Of a DNA stretch of 64,000 nucleotides, positions 47,770 to 61,766 are shown one piece after another (position 1 is the stretch's first letter; each line of letters opens with the position of its first letter). Source of the DNA: Lineus longissimus (lineage: Eukaryota; Nemertea; Pilidiophora; Heteronemertea; Lineidae); contig NC_088325.1 of assembly GCF_910592395.1 (NCBI RefSeq), forward strand, positions 11,346,109 through 11,410,108. Direction: 5' to 3'. The position numbers and the translations under genes are program-made. The notes under the pieces are model-generated. The model ran no database searches, had not been told where the DNA came from, and saw only the letters and a list, made by a program, of their open reading frames with translations.

Positions 47770-49665
47770 TAAAAATCGTGAAAAAACAGTTTAGTTGACC
47801 ACCAAAATAAAAATGGTGACTATTTTTTTCTCAAAATCTTTGCAAATATTGCAAAAAAGAAATGCCGCAAAAATTTTGTTGTTTGAAGTCTTTCCTGGTT
47901 GGCTGCAGTGGCTTGGCATCTCCATCTCAGATGTTCAAGTGTTGGCTTTTACATTTTCTATCGTCTTGCCTCATTTCAGAAAGTATCATAGAAAGCTCCC
48001 AAAACGAGTAACTTTAGAAGCTTTCAGTACCCTTTGCCATTCTAACCTTCCAGGAAATACTTAGCATTGAACTTGACTGATTTGCATGAGGCCAAAAGTA
48101 GAAGTAGAATGGTGCGACGACATACACTCTAGTTTCACTGATCTAAGACTGCTCCGTTATTACAAAAAAATCAACACTATGGCCAAGCCTGAACATGACG
48201 TCATGACAATTGGACTTTCATGACTTGGTGAAATCAATGTATTACATTTTGAATAACACCGAATGACCATGTCCATAATATATCTCCTGTTTCTTGAATA
48301 TTCAGAATCAATCTTAGATTGGTGAAAATATAGTATTTTTTGCATGAATTGCTTTGCATTGGAATATTTCCCTCGCACTCTTTGAAACCCTTTCTCAGTT
48401 TTCTATCTACCCTCAGAATGAGGGTTCTTCTAGTTAAGAAGTATGTGATGCAATTTTCCAATAAACTCGCTAAAATGCGGCTTTCAAATTAAAAAAAACA
48501 ACAACATGTAGTCATCTGAAAGTTTTCCAGTGCAAAACCCATTCATCGGCCATGTATAGTCCAAATGATGTTGTGTACATTCATTTTTAAAAAAAGTAAG
48601 GCAGCGATATAAATCAGGAAAGCATCTAACCATCCAGATTTTCATCAGCTTAGTGTCCGTCTGACGTGATCAGGGAATCTGACCCAATCTGAAAACAAGG
48701 CGGAACTCCAATGCAAGGCAAGGGGATTATACGTGATGCAATCAAGGCTTTGGGAGGTTGGGGGGGTCACATTTTGTGATCATATCTGAGACAGCCTTAG
48801 CTAATGAAAAATTTGAATGGTTAAAATTAATTTCTGTTTTATATTGCCATTGTTGAAGGAATCAACACTTATCAAGACCATTGTTGATTTCAGTTGCATG
48901 AATTATTCATTGCATGATACTTTTTATTTTGCGGTGTAGATTGCAAACACTAACTAAGAACAAATTAAGGCTTTGTTAGTAGTTTCTTCAAGTGTGTAAA
49001 TTGCAAAATGTGTGACTAATTTTTTAGGTGTTCTGTCATCTATACCATATTATCTTCTATCTCAAATCATGTTTCTGGCCAGTGATGGGATTTTTTGGAT
49101 ATTGTGGGGGGGGGGGTTGAAGTTGGCCCTTTATGCTCAATGCTCTACTTAAGTTCAACAATCCAGTCATGATGGTCTGAGCCATCGAAAGTGCAACCCG
49201 GTACTGTACGATGAAGAAATATGATATGTTTTTCTTTTACGGGGTGCTCTTTAGATTAGAAAACATTGGTTTTACAGAGTCTGTAAAAGTATCATTGTTT
49301 GTCTACCAAAAAAGCCCTCGGTGCCTGGCCAGACTGATCTTCTGTCAATGTGCACTCTATTCAAACACTTTCACTCTCATTGATAGATATTTGTATTATC
49401 TGCCGATGTCTATCATGCAAAAAAAATGATTTGAAGTCATTTGAGTGTTTTTGCTGCTAGGTTGGCTGTATCACTGATTCGTCATTGAGAAGGTGATCCA
49501 GCCAAAAGCAGACAAAGAAGCCAAAATTGATTGCACTTTTATCATATCCTGACCAGTACCAATCCTGTCATATCCTTATCTATAAAACAGAAACCTCCTT
49601 CACGCTATCATTTCCCACTCCCATTCAGTTCCAACTGAAACTCCAACCAATCAAAATGTATTAAG

Positions 49666-49775
49666 TTCAGTTGCTATGGTAGCATTTTATTTCATTTTGC
49701 TTCCCTGGTAACCAGATTGGTTACCAAGCAACCAAATTAGTTACCATGGTTACCAACAACCTGCATAGCAACCAT
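49666..49775. promoter_or_regulatory. Cluster of X-box (RFX-type) motifs
   Basis: GTTACC-A-AGCAAC at 49720-49732 fits the RFX X-box consensus GTNRCC-(N)-RGYAAC. Around it lie further half sites in both orientations: GTTGCTATGG (49669), GGTAACC (49707), GTTACCATGG and GGTTACC (about 49740-49752), and AGCAACCATGG (49767). It sits in the presumed 3' part of the Ig gene. It could instead be the remnant of a palindromic repeat. Confidence 0.4.
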
Positions 49776-49801
49776 GGTTTTTGTATGTGTTTCATTTGCA
49801 G

Positions 49802-49893
49802 ATTTTTTGTCATCATGTTTCTTTCTATTAACGTGTGTTAAAATGTTGTACATTTTCTTATTAATCCCGCTGTTTTCTTTATTTCTGTGGTAA
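49802..49893 (+). other. Candidate terminal exon of the Ig gene (hydrophobic C-terminus)
   Basis: The acceptor-like TTTCATTTGCAG ends at 49801. Joined in phase 1 to exon 4, the sequence reads Y-FLSSCFFLLTC-VKMLYIFLL-IPLFSLFLW and then stops at TAA (49891-49893). A short, strongly hydrophobic end directly before a stop could be a membrane anchor or a GPI-attachment signal. T-rich DNA encodes such residues by chance, no polyadenylation signal AATAAA lies close behind, and other acceptors exist in this intron. This is inference only. Confidence 0.2.
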
Positions 49894-49899
49894 TGGGGC

Positions 49900-52800
49900 A
49901 AACAAATTAGGTCCAAATTCATGAAGTGATAGAAACAATGCTTTTGCTGTAGAAAGCTTGAAGGATTGCTTTTTCAGCCTTTCCAATTTCAGGTGTTCTG
50001 AAATCACAATACATTGTTTGGTATAAAATTGCTGAAAATCACTGATCACATGCTGCTCTCCTGTCAGTCATCTTATTTCACCACTTGCATTCTTGGATTA
50101 GTGAGCTGGACTTCTGATTTTTACTGCACATCTTAACTCATGATTTAGATTCTTGATTTGATTGACTGTGTAAAATTAACTCCAAATCTGGTATGTAAAG
50201 TGACTTTCAAATGGTTGGTTGAAGGTATCAGATTTTTAAAAACAACTCGAACATAGTGCAGTATGTTGACAAGATAAATGTGATTTAATGGTTCATGTGA
50301 CCACCTTTCAGTGAAAGAGTCCACCCCACTATCGTGTCACGATTCAACTTTCTTCTCAGGCAGTGTTTTGTCATATTTGCCCCATTTAGCTCTTGTGGAA
50401 TTCTTCGCATTGTCGCTTCTTCTTGTAAGATAATTCATGCATGTCTTTGAGACTTTCAAGTTAAGTTTCCTACAACTCCTGTACTTCGTCACATGCATTT
50501 TTGAATTTTTCTGTTGTAAATTCGGGGAAACGTTCTTCAAAGTGGACTTCATGCTTTCATTTTCATGTTAAATTCTCCTATTGTATTTTCTGTTGAAAGT
50601 ATGTTGAGATTGATATGCAATGATTTTTGACTCCCTGTCCTGTAGTTTGGTTTCGCCTTAACTTGAGAATGACACATGCTGTTGTGTAAATTACATTTGC
50701 ACATGTCTCCTCTTCCATCATTGGGGTATCTTATGTTGAAACAGGGGTTCCCAATTTTCAATGAGTTATATGATGTCTTCCATTGATTTTCCGATCAATC
50801 AAAAAGGTCATAATCTTACACCTTCAAATCTATCAATCAAGTTTTCTTCTATAGTGGTAACTAGTGTAGAATGTTAATCATATCGTAAATGACAAACTTT
50901 AAAGTATTTAACATCTTAAATATTACTATTTGTGGTAGGGAACTCATCTATAATGCATCTCAAAATGTTGAGCTTGCCTGATGAACTAGCCAATTAAGTC
51001 ACCAAAAGGTCCCTCATGTCACAGTCTTAAAACCCAGTCAATGTTGACTAAGTTTACACACTTCGAATCAAAACATATTCTGATAATTTGACATGATAAT
51101 AGATTATGATAATATGAACGATAGAAACAGGAGTTAGTTTACAGTTTCAAGTTGTGCTTGCCAGTTCTTCAAAAAAGATAAACTGGATTTAAACTGGTTT
51201 AAATCTATTTAAATTTCTGTGATTTCAAGGGACTAAGCTGGACTTGGTGCCAAGGGGTTCAAAGGGTGCACTGGGTTTAATCAGTTTAACACCCATGAAG
51301 AGTACTTTATAGAGAGCAAAACTTAAAGATTTTAATGTCTTCTTGACTTTTGCCACACAAACCGACTGAAGAACTCTGATTGAATGTTTGTGACAGTGGT
51401 CTCTTGGTATCTTTCCGAACAGGATCAATAGAAGTGAATCTGATTGAGGAGAGGGAAAATATTTTCATTGGACTCTTTATTTAAAAGATTTCTCAAGTTA
51501 TATTTTGAAATTATCTGCCCTCACGGACATATGTGGTATCTAACTGGACTCTGAGGTGAAGTTTGGGAATGCTATGTTAAAAGGTGTATGGGAAGATAGC
51601 AAGTGAACTATTGCTGCTCTGGGTCTATCATAGTACTAGTGATGTACAATATTTGTTTTCAAAGGTTTGTCCTTTGCCAAGTTTGAAGTTAATCTTGAAA
51701 ATATGTTGAGCTGCTTACTTGGAAGTGTGTTGAGTCCCTCCAAATTAGTACCCTACATTTTGACCAATACACCATGAATAGAATTACTCCCAAAATTACA
51801 AAAATAACAGTAGTAACTAAGCCTAACAAAGGATTGAGAATTGTATCAACAGCTTATCCCTGGAAAGATGGATTAGCGATTTTAAGACTATTATTTTCAA
51901 GTCATTCTTCATTCTAAACTTTACTGTTTGTCCTGATGGCATCAGGTAAACTTGGTCAGCTATTCATGTACATTTTGGTCAGCTTACATGCAAAATGAAC
52001 TGACTACTGCAGCCATGTTGGAATGACACAGAAATAATCAATTCAGTCAAGTGCATACCAAAATGACATTTTCATATTGTTTGAAATGTTTGACTTTTTG
52101 GGGGTTATGAGTTTCTCTGGTTGTACCCCATGTGGCCATTCGATTGTAACAGGATTTATTTAAGGGTGAAAGCGTGGAATGTATGTCTTTGCCCGAAGTT
52201 GTTGAGGCATGTTGATCCTGATTCATGGCGTATTATCTTTATAACAGAATTATTATATTTTGGGCTTGATCCCGGATCTGGGTTGAGGGAGGGGGGGGGG
52301 ATTTACTATTGTGGTGTAGTATTTCTGAAAGCATGACTGAAAATGTTCGTATCTAAGCCTGGAACTTAGCCTGCTAGTATATGTTGATGTAAAATTCCTT
52401 GAGTTCTAAACAGAATTTCGTACAAATAAATAGAATTTACAAATTGACCTAAATCTATCTAGTGAAAGAATAATATATCTTTGAAAATATAATATTAGGA
52501 TGACAATTGATTCAAAAGTCAAGAGTGCTTTAAGCAAGGAGACTCAAGAACCCTAGTTTGAGGTCACATGATTTGAGCAGGACCCCCCCCCCCCCCCATC
52601 TCCTCTCATTTATCAGTCCCGGTGAGGCTGCTGAAATGGCTGGATGCATTCCAGGTCTTCCATTCCATGAGCAGATCACTCTACCAAGAAAGCCTGGGGA
52701 TTCCATACTTCTTTATTGTTGGTTCGAGTCACGAACAAATTTTACTCGATGACTTTGTGGGAGGTTTTGGGTTCATGTATACTTCCTACCAAATGGCTCA

Positions 52801-53935
52801 CAGCCGTTGCCAGTATGATGCATGAGAACTCAGAGGCGGTTGGACATCGATTTAGCTGAACTCGGAGGTATTGCTTCCACCCGACTAGAACAAATGGATA
52901 CCTCTCTATTATAAATGAGTTTGACTTAGCTTCAAATGTCACGCTGTTCACCCCTGGTGAAGCCTGTCTCGAATTCGTTACAAGCTTTCATGTGGATGTA
53001 TCGTCAACATGAATTTGTGAATGGCAACTGGGGTTGTGCTTTCTAAGGGTGCGTGACAGAGGAAAAGTTCTGATGCCTTATAATACGCATGGTTGCACTA
53101 ATGGAAACGTGATACAAATACTTAGTTCTGGTCACAAATCGCTTTTTTTTAAAAGTACACCAACTGGACAGATTGCATTAAATAATATTCATCATACCCA
53201 TATTCAACTTCTCACATACATATAGGTGGAAGGTGCAAATTTTGAAATATCAAGCTGTTTCCACAATGGAGGAACCCGCAAGCAAATGCAGGAATACGGA
53301 CAGTTTTCACAGACATTTGATTAATTTTGATATAAGTCATTGGCTCACCACCAAGTGTAACTGACCACAAAGCCTGTGAAACATGGCAACCAATTTTGTT
53401 TCCTGCAGCTTTGATGAAATCAGCAGACCTATGCTTGTCTCTCATAGTTAGCTTCTGCTAATCTTCACTTTGTTGGTATTTTAGAATTCTTCTTTTTATT
53501 CTAATTTCTAATGAGCGGAAAGACTTTGCAGGGAAACTCATCAGCTTCTGCAAGATTGCCGTGTTGTGTTCCTCAGTAACAGACTAAAAATGGGCAGGAG
53601 TGTATAAATTTGGTTTATTGTTTCCTTTAATTGTCTTCCGACAAGGGAGGATAAATATTTACCCTAGGACTATGAACCCTAATACACCTGTCTGCCATGG
53701 TTCTGGTTGAGGCAGTAGGGTGGTCACACTTCATGGAGCGGGTCACACCCTGCCGATTAAATGCTTGCCCTTTCTTCTTCCTAAGATTAGAGATTAACTC
53801 CCCCAGGTGTTAGAAGTAGGGTCCACATCAAAGGGTTTGGGGTGTCAATGGTCAAGGGATTGTGATGGTACCTCATGGAAATAGTTTAGCAACAGGGGTC
53901 AGGCAAGATAGCACCATCGAGTATTAAGGGTTGAC
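49900..53935. other. No gene recognised
   Basis: Intron-like or intergenic DNA with G and C homopolymers. No further Ig exon seen. Confidence 0.6.
52583..52597. repeat. C homopolymer (15)
   Basis: Uninterrupted C-run. Related G-runs lie at 49106-49116 and 52291-52300. Confidence 0.95.
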
Positions 53936-53937
53936 CA

Positions 53938-54155
53938 TAGGGGCCACCATTTTAGCTGGAACTTGAAATTCTTTAGCAATTAAAACTTTCTGAATGAAAC
54001 GAATGCCAATTTCAAGGGTGGGAGTCAGTTCGTTCTTTACAAGAGAACAGACGAGTTCCTACACTTGAAATAGGCATTTACTTCATTTTGAAGGAGCTGA
54101 ATATCTTTAGGCTTTCAAGTTCTTGCAAAAATGGTGGTGCCTGTGGTCAACCTTG
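53938..54155. mobile_element. About 219-bp MITE with ~40-bp inverted ends
   Basis: The left end GGGTTGACCATAGGGGCCAC and the right end read inward (AAGGTTGACCACAGGCACCA) continue to match through CCATTTT, GC and GAACTTGAAA, roughly 36 of 42 positions. The interior matches the repeat at about 31070-31275. The target duplication is unclear. Confidence 0.65.
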
Positions 54156-54159
54156 AAGT

Positions 54160-57100
54160 AATGTGTGAACACAATGTAACTTTGGAGATGTACTGGAAAA
54201 GAAGGCCTGCTTGATGTTAGACACAGCAAACTTTAATTAGGGTTCTAAAGGTTAAGGTGTGTGGTTTGTTTTCTGTTTTGACTGCTGGCATGAGCCCAAT
54301 GCTGTACAGAAGTATCTATCAGCAGGGGAGTCAGATTAAAGCATTCCTGGGAAATCTGAGCCAGGCCTGAAGAGAGAGGGAGTTGAGAACAATTAAATTA
54401 CAGCGCATCCGTTGGCCCCACCAGGCAACTGATTGCGATATATCTGCCATGCTTAAGTTTTCCTGAAGATATCTGGAATCCGATTTCATGACATATAGTA
54501 CTCTCTCGCATGTTCAATTATCATTGTAGACCAGAAGTAAATTGTATTGTTAACACAGTTGGCATGAAAACTTGTCCTAATTCACCTCCCAATTAACCAT
54601 CAAATTGGTTTTCTAATTAGCGGTGTTCTCTAGTGACCCTTGTTTCTAATGGCGCGGGGAGAGCCCTTCTTGAACGTTTTGACAAAAGGGTTTGTTTTAA
54701 CTGGCATACATTCTTTGTACCACATTGATTAGTAGCCTGGACATTTGGGACCTAGGGACATTGCTTTTTGTTCTGAACACCAATTTGGCAATAGAGCCCT
54801 TCATCGGACTACAAGACAAAGGTGTCTCTGTCTGGTTGACCAGAGGGAGCCAGCCCTATCACCAGTGTCGACTTCTAATGTGTAAAATGTCTCCGTTCGA
54901 ACTCACGTGGAGCCATTGAAGGTGATATGAAATCCTTTGGGGCCACTTGCTCTGATCTGCTCCAGGCCAACTGCGTGAGGGGGTTACAAAAGAAATTATT
55001 TACCTCTCTCTAGGACCCTTTTGTCTCATAAACCTCCTTATTCATGATGCCCAATATGAACTATTTTGAATATTTGGCAATTATTGAATTCAGTGGATAG
55101 GTTAAATTTCCTTAATCACTAGCTGAAGCTATTTGGCAAATTGGACTCATCACCTATTCTATTGGGTACCGGCATTGCCAAAAAGTTCTTGGTACTGGTG
55201 AGTTTCACTTTACCATTGCCATACTTTCGTCCTTGAGTCCTTGTTTTGCCACATTGTCACCCCATTTGTAAGAGCGAAACCAGAAATTTCCCAGCACTTC
55301 TCCTAAAATGCTGTCGTCGGTCCAAACCATGTGATTACCATACCAAATCTGTCTGCAAACAGTGAACAATGTTATTTATGAAAATACCCTGATCCGTTTA
55401 TGACATATTTACCAATTTGCAATTCATATGAACGGCATTCCTGAGGATGGTATATTCAATCTTCCTATAACCGCCAACGAAAGGGTCTCCTAAGATAGCC
55501 TGAATTCGATTATCTGGGGATTACTGCGTATTGTCGGGAATGGGTTGGCCATTTGTGTGAAAATGATGGAGAATTTTGTCCTTCACTGTCGGAATATTGT
55601 TAGAAAGTGATCGAGTATTGGTTCAGATAGTGGCCATCTTAGACGGTATTGTTGCGAGTTTGTGAATGGTGATTTAATCTGGAAACATTTCAGTTCAATA
55701 GTGGTCTCTCCTCTCTCACATGACATAGAAACTAGTCCCGCTTGTACGAGGGTTGAGGGTCGCAGCATCAAGTGCAACCTTGTCTGCTTAATGTGCGTAT
55801 CAGTCACCTGAAGACCATCAATTTGATCCACTAGCTCTTGCCTATAGTCCCCCTTAAAAAGCATTAGAAATCAAAAGCTACTAATTTTTTATAGACCAGG
55901 ATGAACGTGGTTCATGTCGTGTACACCCCCTGGAGAGGGCCATCAATGTTTCACAAGGCTTATCATTGGTCACATTCGCCAGAATAGGTAATGTCTTAAA
56001 GCAACAGCATGGCTGACTTGCCACATTACGAAGTTTCCACAGAAATACCACGGTTCATTGACAAGCTTACTTTTCTGTCTGCGAATTATTCGGCTTGTCA
56101 GACCGTCAATAAATGACCATATACCCTGCGTGGTGTCGGGACATGCATGCTCCATTTGATCTGAGGCGTACTCAGCTAATGGTGTCATTGACGCCCTATG
56201 GCCTCCCTTCAAAGTTTTGGGCCTAACGTAAGTTTTGTGCTCTGACAGAAATGGCAGACATTTACCCTGGCAATGTTTTGCATCGCTCACACTATTTCAA
56301 TTCTCTGAATGATCAGAAGTTAGTGGAAGAAAGAAAATCCATGTTTGAAATTGCAGTTGACTCCCTGTGTCGGTGAGGAAGTGCGTCATTCTGATGATTT
56401 CAGATGGGAACCACTTTTGAAGTCTATACCCAATTCGAAATTGTGATACTGCAGTTCCATCATCTTCTTCAGTGTTCGCTCTGCACTTCGGCTGAGTGAT
56501 TCTCTGGAGAGTGTTTTTCTTCCAAGGCGGCGCGAGATCATGAAGAAAAAATTGTCCCTACTGTTTCCCCTCAAGCTAATTTAAATAAATCTGGTTTAAA
56601 TGCAGTTTTATGTGGCAGTTGAAGTGGTCCCCTGTTTAGCTCTTGAACGTCCTTCAAAATAATCATGTAAAATCCATTCTGTAAACGATTTGGGGTGTTT
56701 TGTTACAAATTACAAAACAGGCCTTCCCCTGGGAAACAATTATACGTACTTCTCGAGTTGAGTCTGATTCCTTTGGATAGCCTTTTAGCGTATGGCATCC
56801 CCAACTTTTAAATTTACCAGACTTTTAAGGGTTTCCCCTTTCAAAACATGCTTTGACAAGTTGCTACATACTTAGTGTAGTCAAAACAGGCTTTAGATCT
56901 GAGGAACATTTATTTTTCGGACTAGTACATAGTAGGGGCCTACAGGCCTCATTCTATTCTTTGGTTTATGTCTGATTTGTATTATGATTCAGTGATCCGT
57001 GTTTTATTGGCAAGCGCTGGGATGGTCTCCAAGCTTTAATTACAGCAGTCTCCCAGAAGAAAGTCTATGCTAATTGATAGTGTGTTCAGCGTTTTCAAAG

Positions 57101-60100
57101 AGGGGTCATGTTGTCTCTTGGTTAGGTGTCCAATCCAGCTTACAATCAGAATGTCATGGGTGTAATTACACCGGGGAGGCTCTCATTGTACCACCTTACC
57201 CTACATTGCAAGCAATATCAGACCATCTACATTGCAACTACACTTCAAGGTTGTGGATTTTTGTCTTTACTTTAGTTCGAGCCAAGTATTTGTACAGATT
57301 TAGATTTCATTGCATGTTCGTTATAGCTTATAGCTAAATCTGAATTATCTTGGTATTAACAGTAATAACTATTGGCAAAAGTTTTGCAATTCTGCTCAAT
57401 TGGCTGCATTCCGAAAGGCTTTATCATAACGAGATTGAGCCGTTAGGCCCTTTGCCCTTAGGGACCCCTGCTGAGCTAGACTTTGCTCCAGGGCGCAAGA
57501 ATGTACACAGGAATGCAGTAGGTTTAATGATAGACACTATTTAGCCAGCTGAGGGGCACCTGTACAAAAGGCCTATAGTACGTGTAATGGGCCTATTTGA
57601 AATAGATGCAACAGAAACAGTTAAAAATAGCATCTACATCGTGACCCTATTACTCGGCCCTTATTGGGTACACCAAGTCTAAATCTTTCTGCCAAAAGAC
57701 TAGAATCACTGCCATATGCGATAAAAACATCTCTTGTCTGCTTGAAGAAGTCTGGGTTTTTGCATGGTGGCCCAAAAGTACGGTGACATTTATTTATGAA
57801 GCCATCTTTTCTTGATGATTCACCAGCAATATACGAGATTTCTAAGAGCAGACTAGGGGTGATGGATCATTTCATGGTGACCAAATTATACTTATTTACC
57901 ATTTTGGTTATCTTGTCATATGACAGCAAAAACACGGATCGAATCAAACGAGTTTCGCAGCAATCATTCCTTTATCTATATAAATTTGTGTTATTTCTTC
58001 ATGTAATTGGGGTGGCAATTCGCCGTTGAGAATTCAGGCGAAAAGTATAGGTATTTACCACCGGAGATAAAAATAATCAGGCACTCTCGGAGTCAGTGTA
58101 ATTGAGACTAAACACCCATAATAACCTCATACATGGGCCGTAGCTTTTGAGGGAAATAAATGTTCAATTAGAAAATGTTTCAGCCATTTTGTTCTGGTAG
58201 CCATGATTATCATGGTTATTAAGCCGACTGTTCCTCGTTTTGACAGCGGTGATATTATCGCAAATTATGCTCAATCATGGTCGACGGTGTCGGTTCGGGT
58301 TATGATCGGAGTTATAAGGTGGCTTGGTGGGTCGCAGTCATTGAATACCAAGAGTTGTGGATTTCGGCAGCAAAAATTGGACAGGGGGCCATGCATCCTG
58401 AACTTCAGGGCAACACTTGGCACTAATAACCGAGCTTATGTAACATGTACGTAGGGAGAAGCATATGGCTGACTCTTGTATTCAATGATGGGGGGCATCC
58501 TGTGACGTCATTGAGGTGACATCGTACTCCCAATTCCAACTTTTGTGTTTGGGACAAATTACTTGTAACCTTGCAAAGGTCACTTGAGTTGCAAATTGGA
58601 GTCATTGTTATTGGCATGTGTGAAAAGAATTATGATGGGTCAATTTTTATGAAACAAACTTGTGACAATGCTTTTTCCTAACATTTGCTTTGTTTAGATG
58701 GTGAAGAAACACAGTTGCTACTGATGCATAAACAGTGCATTTCCAAATGTTTCCATGGAACAGGCCCCTAAATAGTGCTTTCCCTTCGAGGGGTCATATT
58801 ACATCCTCAAAACATATTTGAGCTGCGACACATGGTCTCGAGCATATTAAAGTCCACTCCAGTCCCAGAATTCAATAAACAAAGTGAACGGCGGCGATAA
58901 CATCATGCTGACTCAATTTCATTACGAACTCTTGACATGCCATCCGGCTGCCATTAAGAGCCCACCATCGGCCGATTTGTTAGAAAAGATTGATTGAAAG
59001 CGAGGCAGAGTGCGAAAACTATTTTGAAGCCGCAAAATTGATTTTCTGTCTATCGAAAGCTGTTGCCAACTTTTGAAAATTGTACACACACTATTCTATT
59101 GGTGCCTTGGTTGAAGTGTTTGACTCGAAACTGACACATATCCCTTGTGACATTGGAATGGCCACTTGACATCAACTTTCATGTCCTCGAGCCTGTGATG
59201 GACTCCTATGGACGAGGATGGGAATGGCAGGCCAATTAGGCAAGTCATACTTGGCCGCAGTGACATGCAACCAAAGCTGAAAAGCACACACCCAAAAGAA
59301 GAAGTACCTCATGGAAAGAAGAATGGACCGTTCCCCAGTCCAACGCTGTAAAAGTTACTGATCCCTAGGGTTGTATTTGATAAGGGTGGTGGGGGGTCAA
59401 CTGCTTTTTCGGATGTGACTTTTGGGTTAAAAAGTGGTGTTACCCCCTCAAAAACCTGCTGCCCCCTCCTCTCGTCATAGAGTAGATTGCCTCCCATGAC
59501 CAAAAATAAAATACCACGCTGATCTCCCAATAAATTTCTCAACTTCTTACCCGTCAAGATTTATTAGACAACTCATACATAATTCCCATTGATTTTGGTT
59601 GAAATTTTGGCAGTTTCGTCACCTGCTACCAATTTGAAATAATGAAATTTTGAAAAATCGATGATTGTAATTGCTTTTGGTTATGAGGTGTTGGTGATTG
59701 AGTTTGGCTAGGAGTGTTAAGGGCTTCATGACGTGCTGTGGTCCATTTAGGTATTGACTTTTGAAAGTTTATGACGGCTGTGATTCCAACTGGCTGACAG
59801 CTGGAGCCAAAATGGGTGTTACATATAGCCATTTCAGCCATTTTGGAGAAAGGACAAAATCATTAAGATTTTACCACATTCATTCAGACCTCCCGAGATG
59901 TTCATTAACAAAAAATGTCATCTATTGCTTTCTAAAGAACTGATACCAAACTGGAAGTTTGTTTTTTTTAATTTGGCTAAGTTACAATCACTTGTCAAAG
60001 ATTGCATGTGTTTGCACTGTGCTTCAGCCTCTTCTCTCACTACTGCTGTACACAATTGGCTAGTCTCAATTGTTGGCCGCCATGGATTTTGACTTCATCT

Positions 60101-61389
60101 GTGTTTCCCTGAGAGACCTTCTCACAAGCACAGCCAAAACACAGGTACTCTGCCTGTGTTAGACAGACTCATTAACTAGTGATACTTTCCAATACCATTA
60201 GCAGAACGAGAACAAGAATGTGACAACATTTCGATACCATTATAACACGGCGATTGTGACATTCTGTTAAGTGATGAAGTGACTCTGAGAAGTGACAGTT
60301 TGACAGGCTCCCAATAATCGCGGGTCATGTTAATCTTAGACGGCGTCGCCCCTCGATGCGCCAGCTCTCAAAGCTTAATCTCACTCTAGTACTGTCGTAC
60401 TAACGTCATTGCGAATTAGCCGCTATTTATCACGATACCCTCCTTGTGATTCTTCGAGACTGTTTAAGTTTTCCTCCGCTGACAGGAGAACTGCGATCAC
60501 GGACAATTATCGGCCAATCAAATGTCATTGATCACGCGGACTTCGGAAACTTATTCGGGTTCATTGCGATAGTTGATGCCGCTTCTAGCCTAGGTCTTTA
60601 GAAGTGGGTGCAATTATTCCAGCATCTCGGCTCAGAATTAGTTTAGAGAAAACTAAAGATGTGGATGACACCAGTATTTATCAGCTGAAGATGAGAACTG
60701 ATATTTTGAACCCGATGTTGACCTTTGACTGCAGACCATTTGCAACATACTGGTAAACATTTTTACACTCTTTTGCTCAGAGATTTTGGTCGTGCAGTAT
60801 TTTCTCATTGGACCTGTTCTATTGGGTATGATTTTTTTGTTTTTTTCGTAATGAATAGCTTAGTGTTTTTTCAAGACCGAGTCTAGAAGAACGCTTGCTT
60901 GACTGGTAGGCCTACCGATTTCGTTGACCTTTAAAAACGACCCCAAGGAATGGTTTGCTCACTTTAACATGTCCTTTGTGGCTAAAGTCTGAGATCTTCT
61001 TTTCCTGTTAATATTTTAATGCATTCTCATTCACATATTTAAAAAACCCAATATACTTTGATCAGTCTGGCAATGTGTCCAATAAGTGTCTCACTAATGT
61101 CTTTTATGCTTTCTAAATGCTTGTGATAATCTCAGCAATGCTTCATGGAATGGTTCTGGCTATCAAAAATTCTGCCAGTAAGCTTTTGGTGAAATCAATA
61201 CAGTCTTTACAGATGTAAATAATTTGTTAAATGATGGACATAAAGACATACAAAAGCGCATGTCCTCGGAAATGATATAATTCATTTTGTGTCATTCAAA
61301 CTTACCTATGGAACACTTTTGCATGTTACTCCATTTGGGCTCAAACACAAGAGTATCCCTTTAATTTTCTAAAGGGAGAACTGAGTTAA
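54160..61389. other. No gene recognised
   Basis: Only short unrecognised frames (for example 55583-55864 and 55970-56290 minus). A CRE palindrome TGACGTCA is at 58503. The stretch 60300-60620 is more CpG-rich than its surroundings, with a CCAAT motif (GGCCAATCA), and might be regulatory. Confidence 0.55.
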
Positions 61390-61766
61390 CAGCTCGGCCG
61401 CCAGGCGGCGCCCTGACCGATCCCGCGAGATCGCGCCGATCTCATGCCGCCATATTCAGTCTTTACTCTTGTGCTTCTACGAAGCACATCGTTTTTTCAA
61501 AGCTGCCGTGAATTCGATTTAAAACCAAATTCAACCAGCCAAGTCTAGACGATTTTTGGGTTCATTCACCTACGGAGTAGACCGCCAAACTTATCTTGGC
61601 ATTAGTATTGTCCAGTCTATTTAATTATAGACATTTTCTTAGCTAGCTTAGTCGACCCGGCTCCATTATTTTGATCTTGGTAGGGTAGAGTTAAGTAGGC
61701 TATTCTCCGCTCTATTGTAATGAACAAGACTCAGATCCATTGCAATAGTGTTTAATTCAAGTAGGC
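61390..61766 (+). mobile_element. Presumed 5' end and leader of the DIRS-like element
   Basis: Composition shifts at about 61392 from AT-rich DNA to a CpG-rich block (GCTCGGCCGCCAGGCGGCGC) followed by a leader to the ORF start. At 61470-61488 sits a perfect inverted repeat, TGTGCTTC-TAC-GAAGCACA. The left boundary is inferred from composition only. No target duplication is expected for tyrosine-recombinase elements, and the matching right end lies outside the window. Confidence 0.4.

Noticed and set aside
47980-48063. Possible exon 5 after the acceptor CTCATTTCAG at 47979
   Set aside because: In the required phase the joined codon becomes TAA, so it would end the protein at once; the site is more likely unused.
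52715-52745. GGTTCGAGTC as a tRNA B box
   Set aside because: No A box or tRNA arms upstream; it forms a local palindrome with GACTCGAAC-like sequence only.
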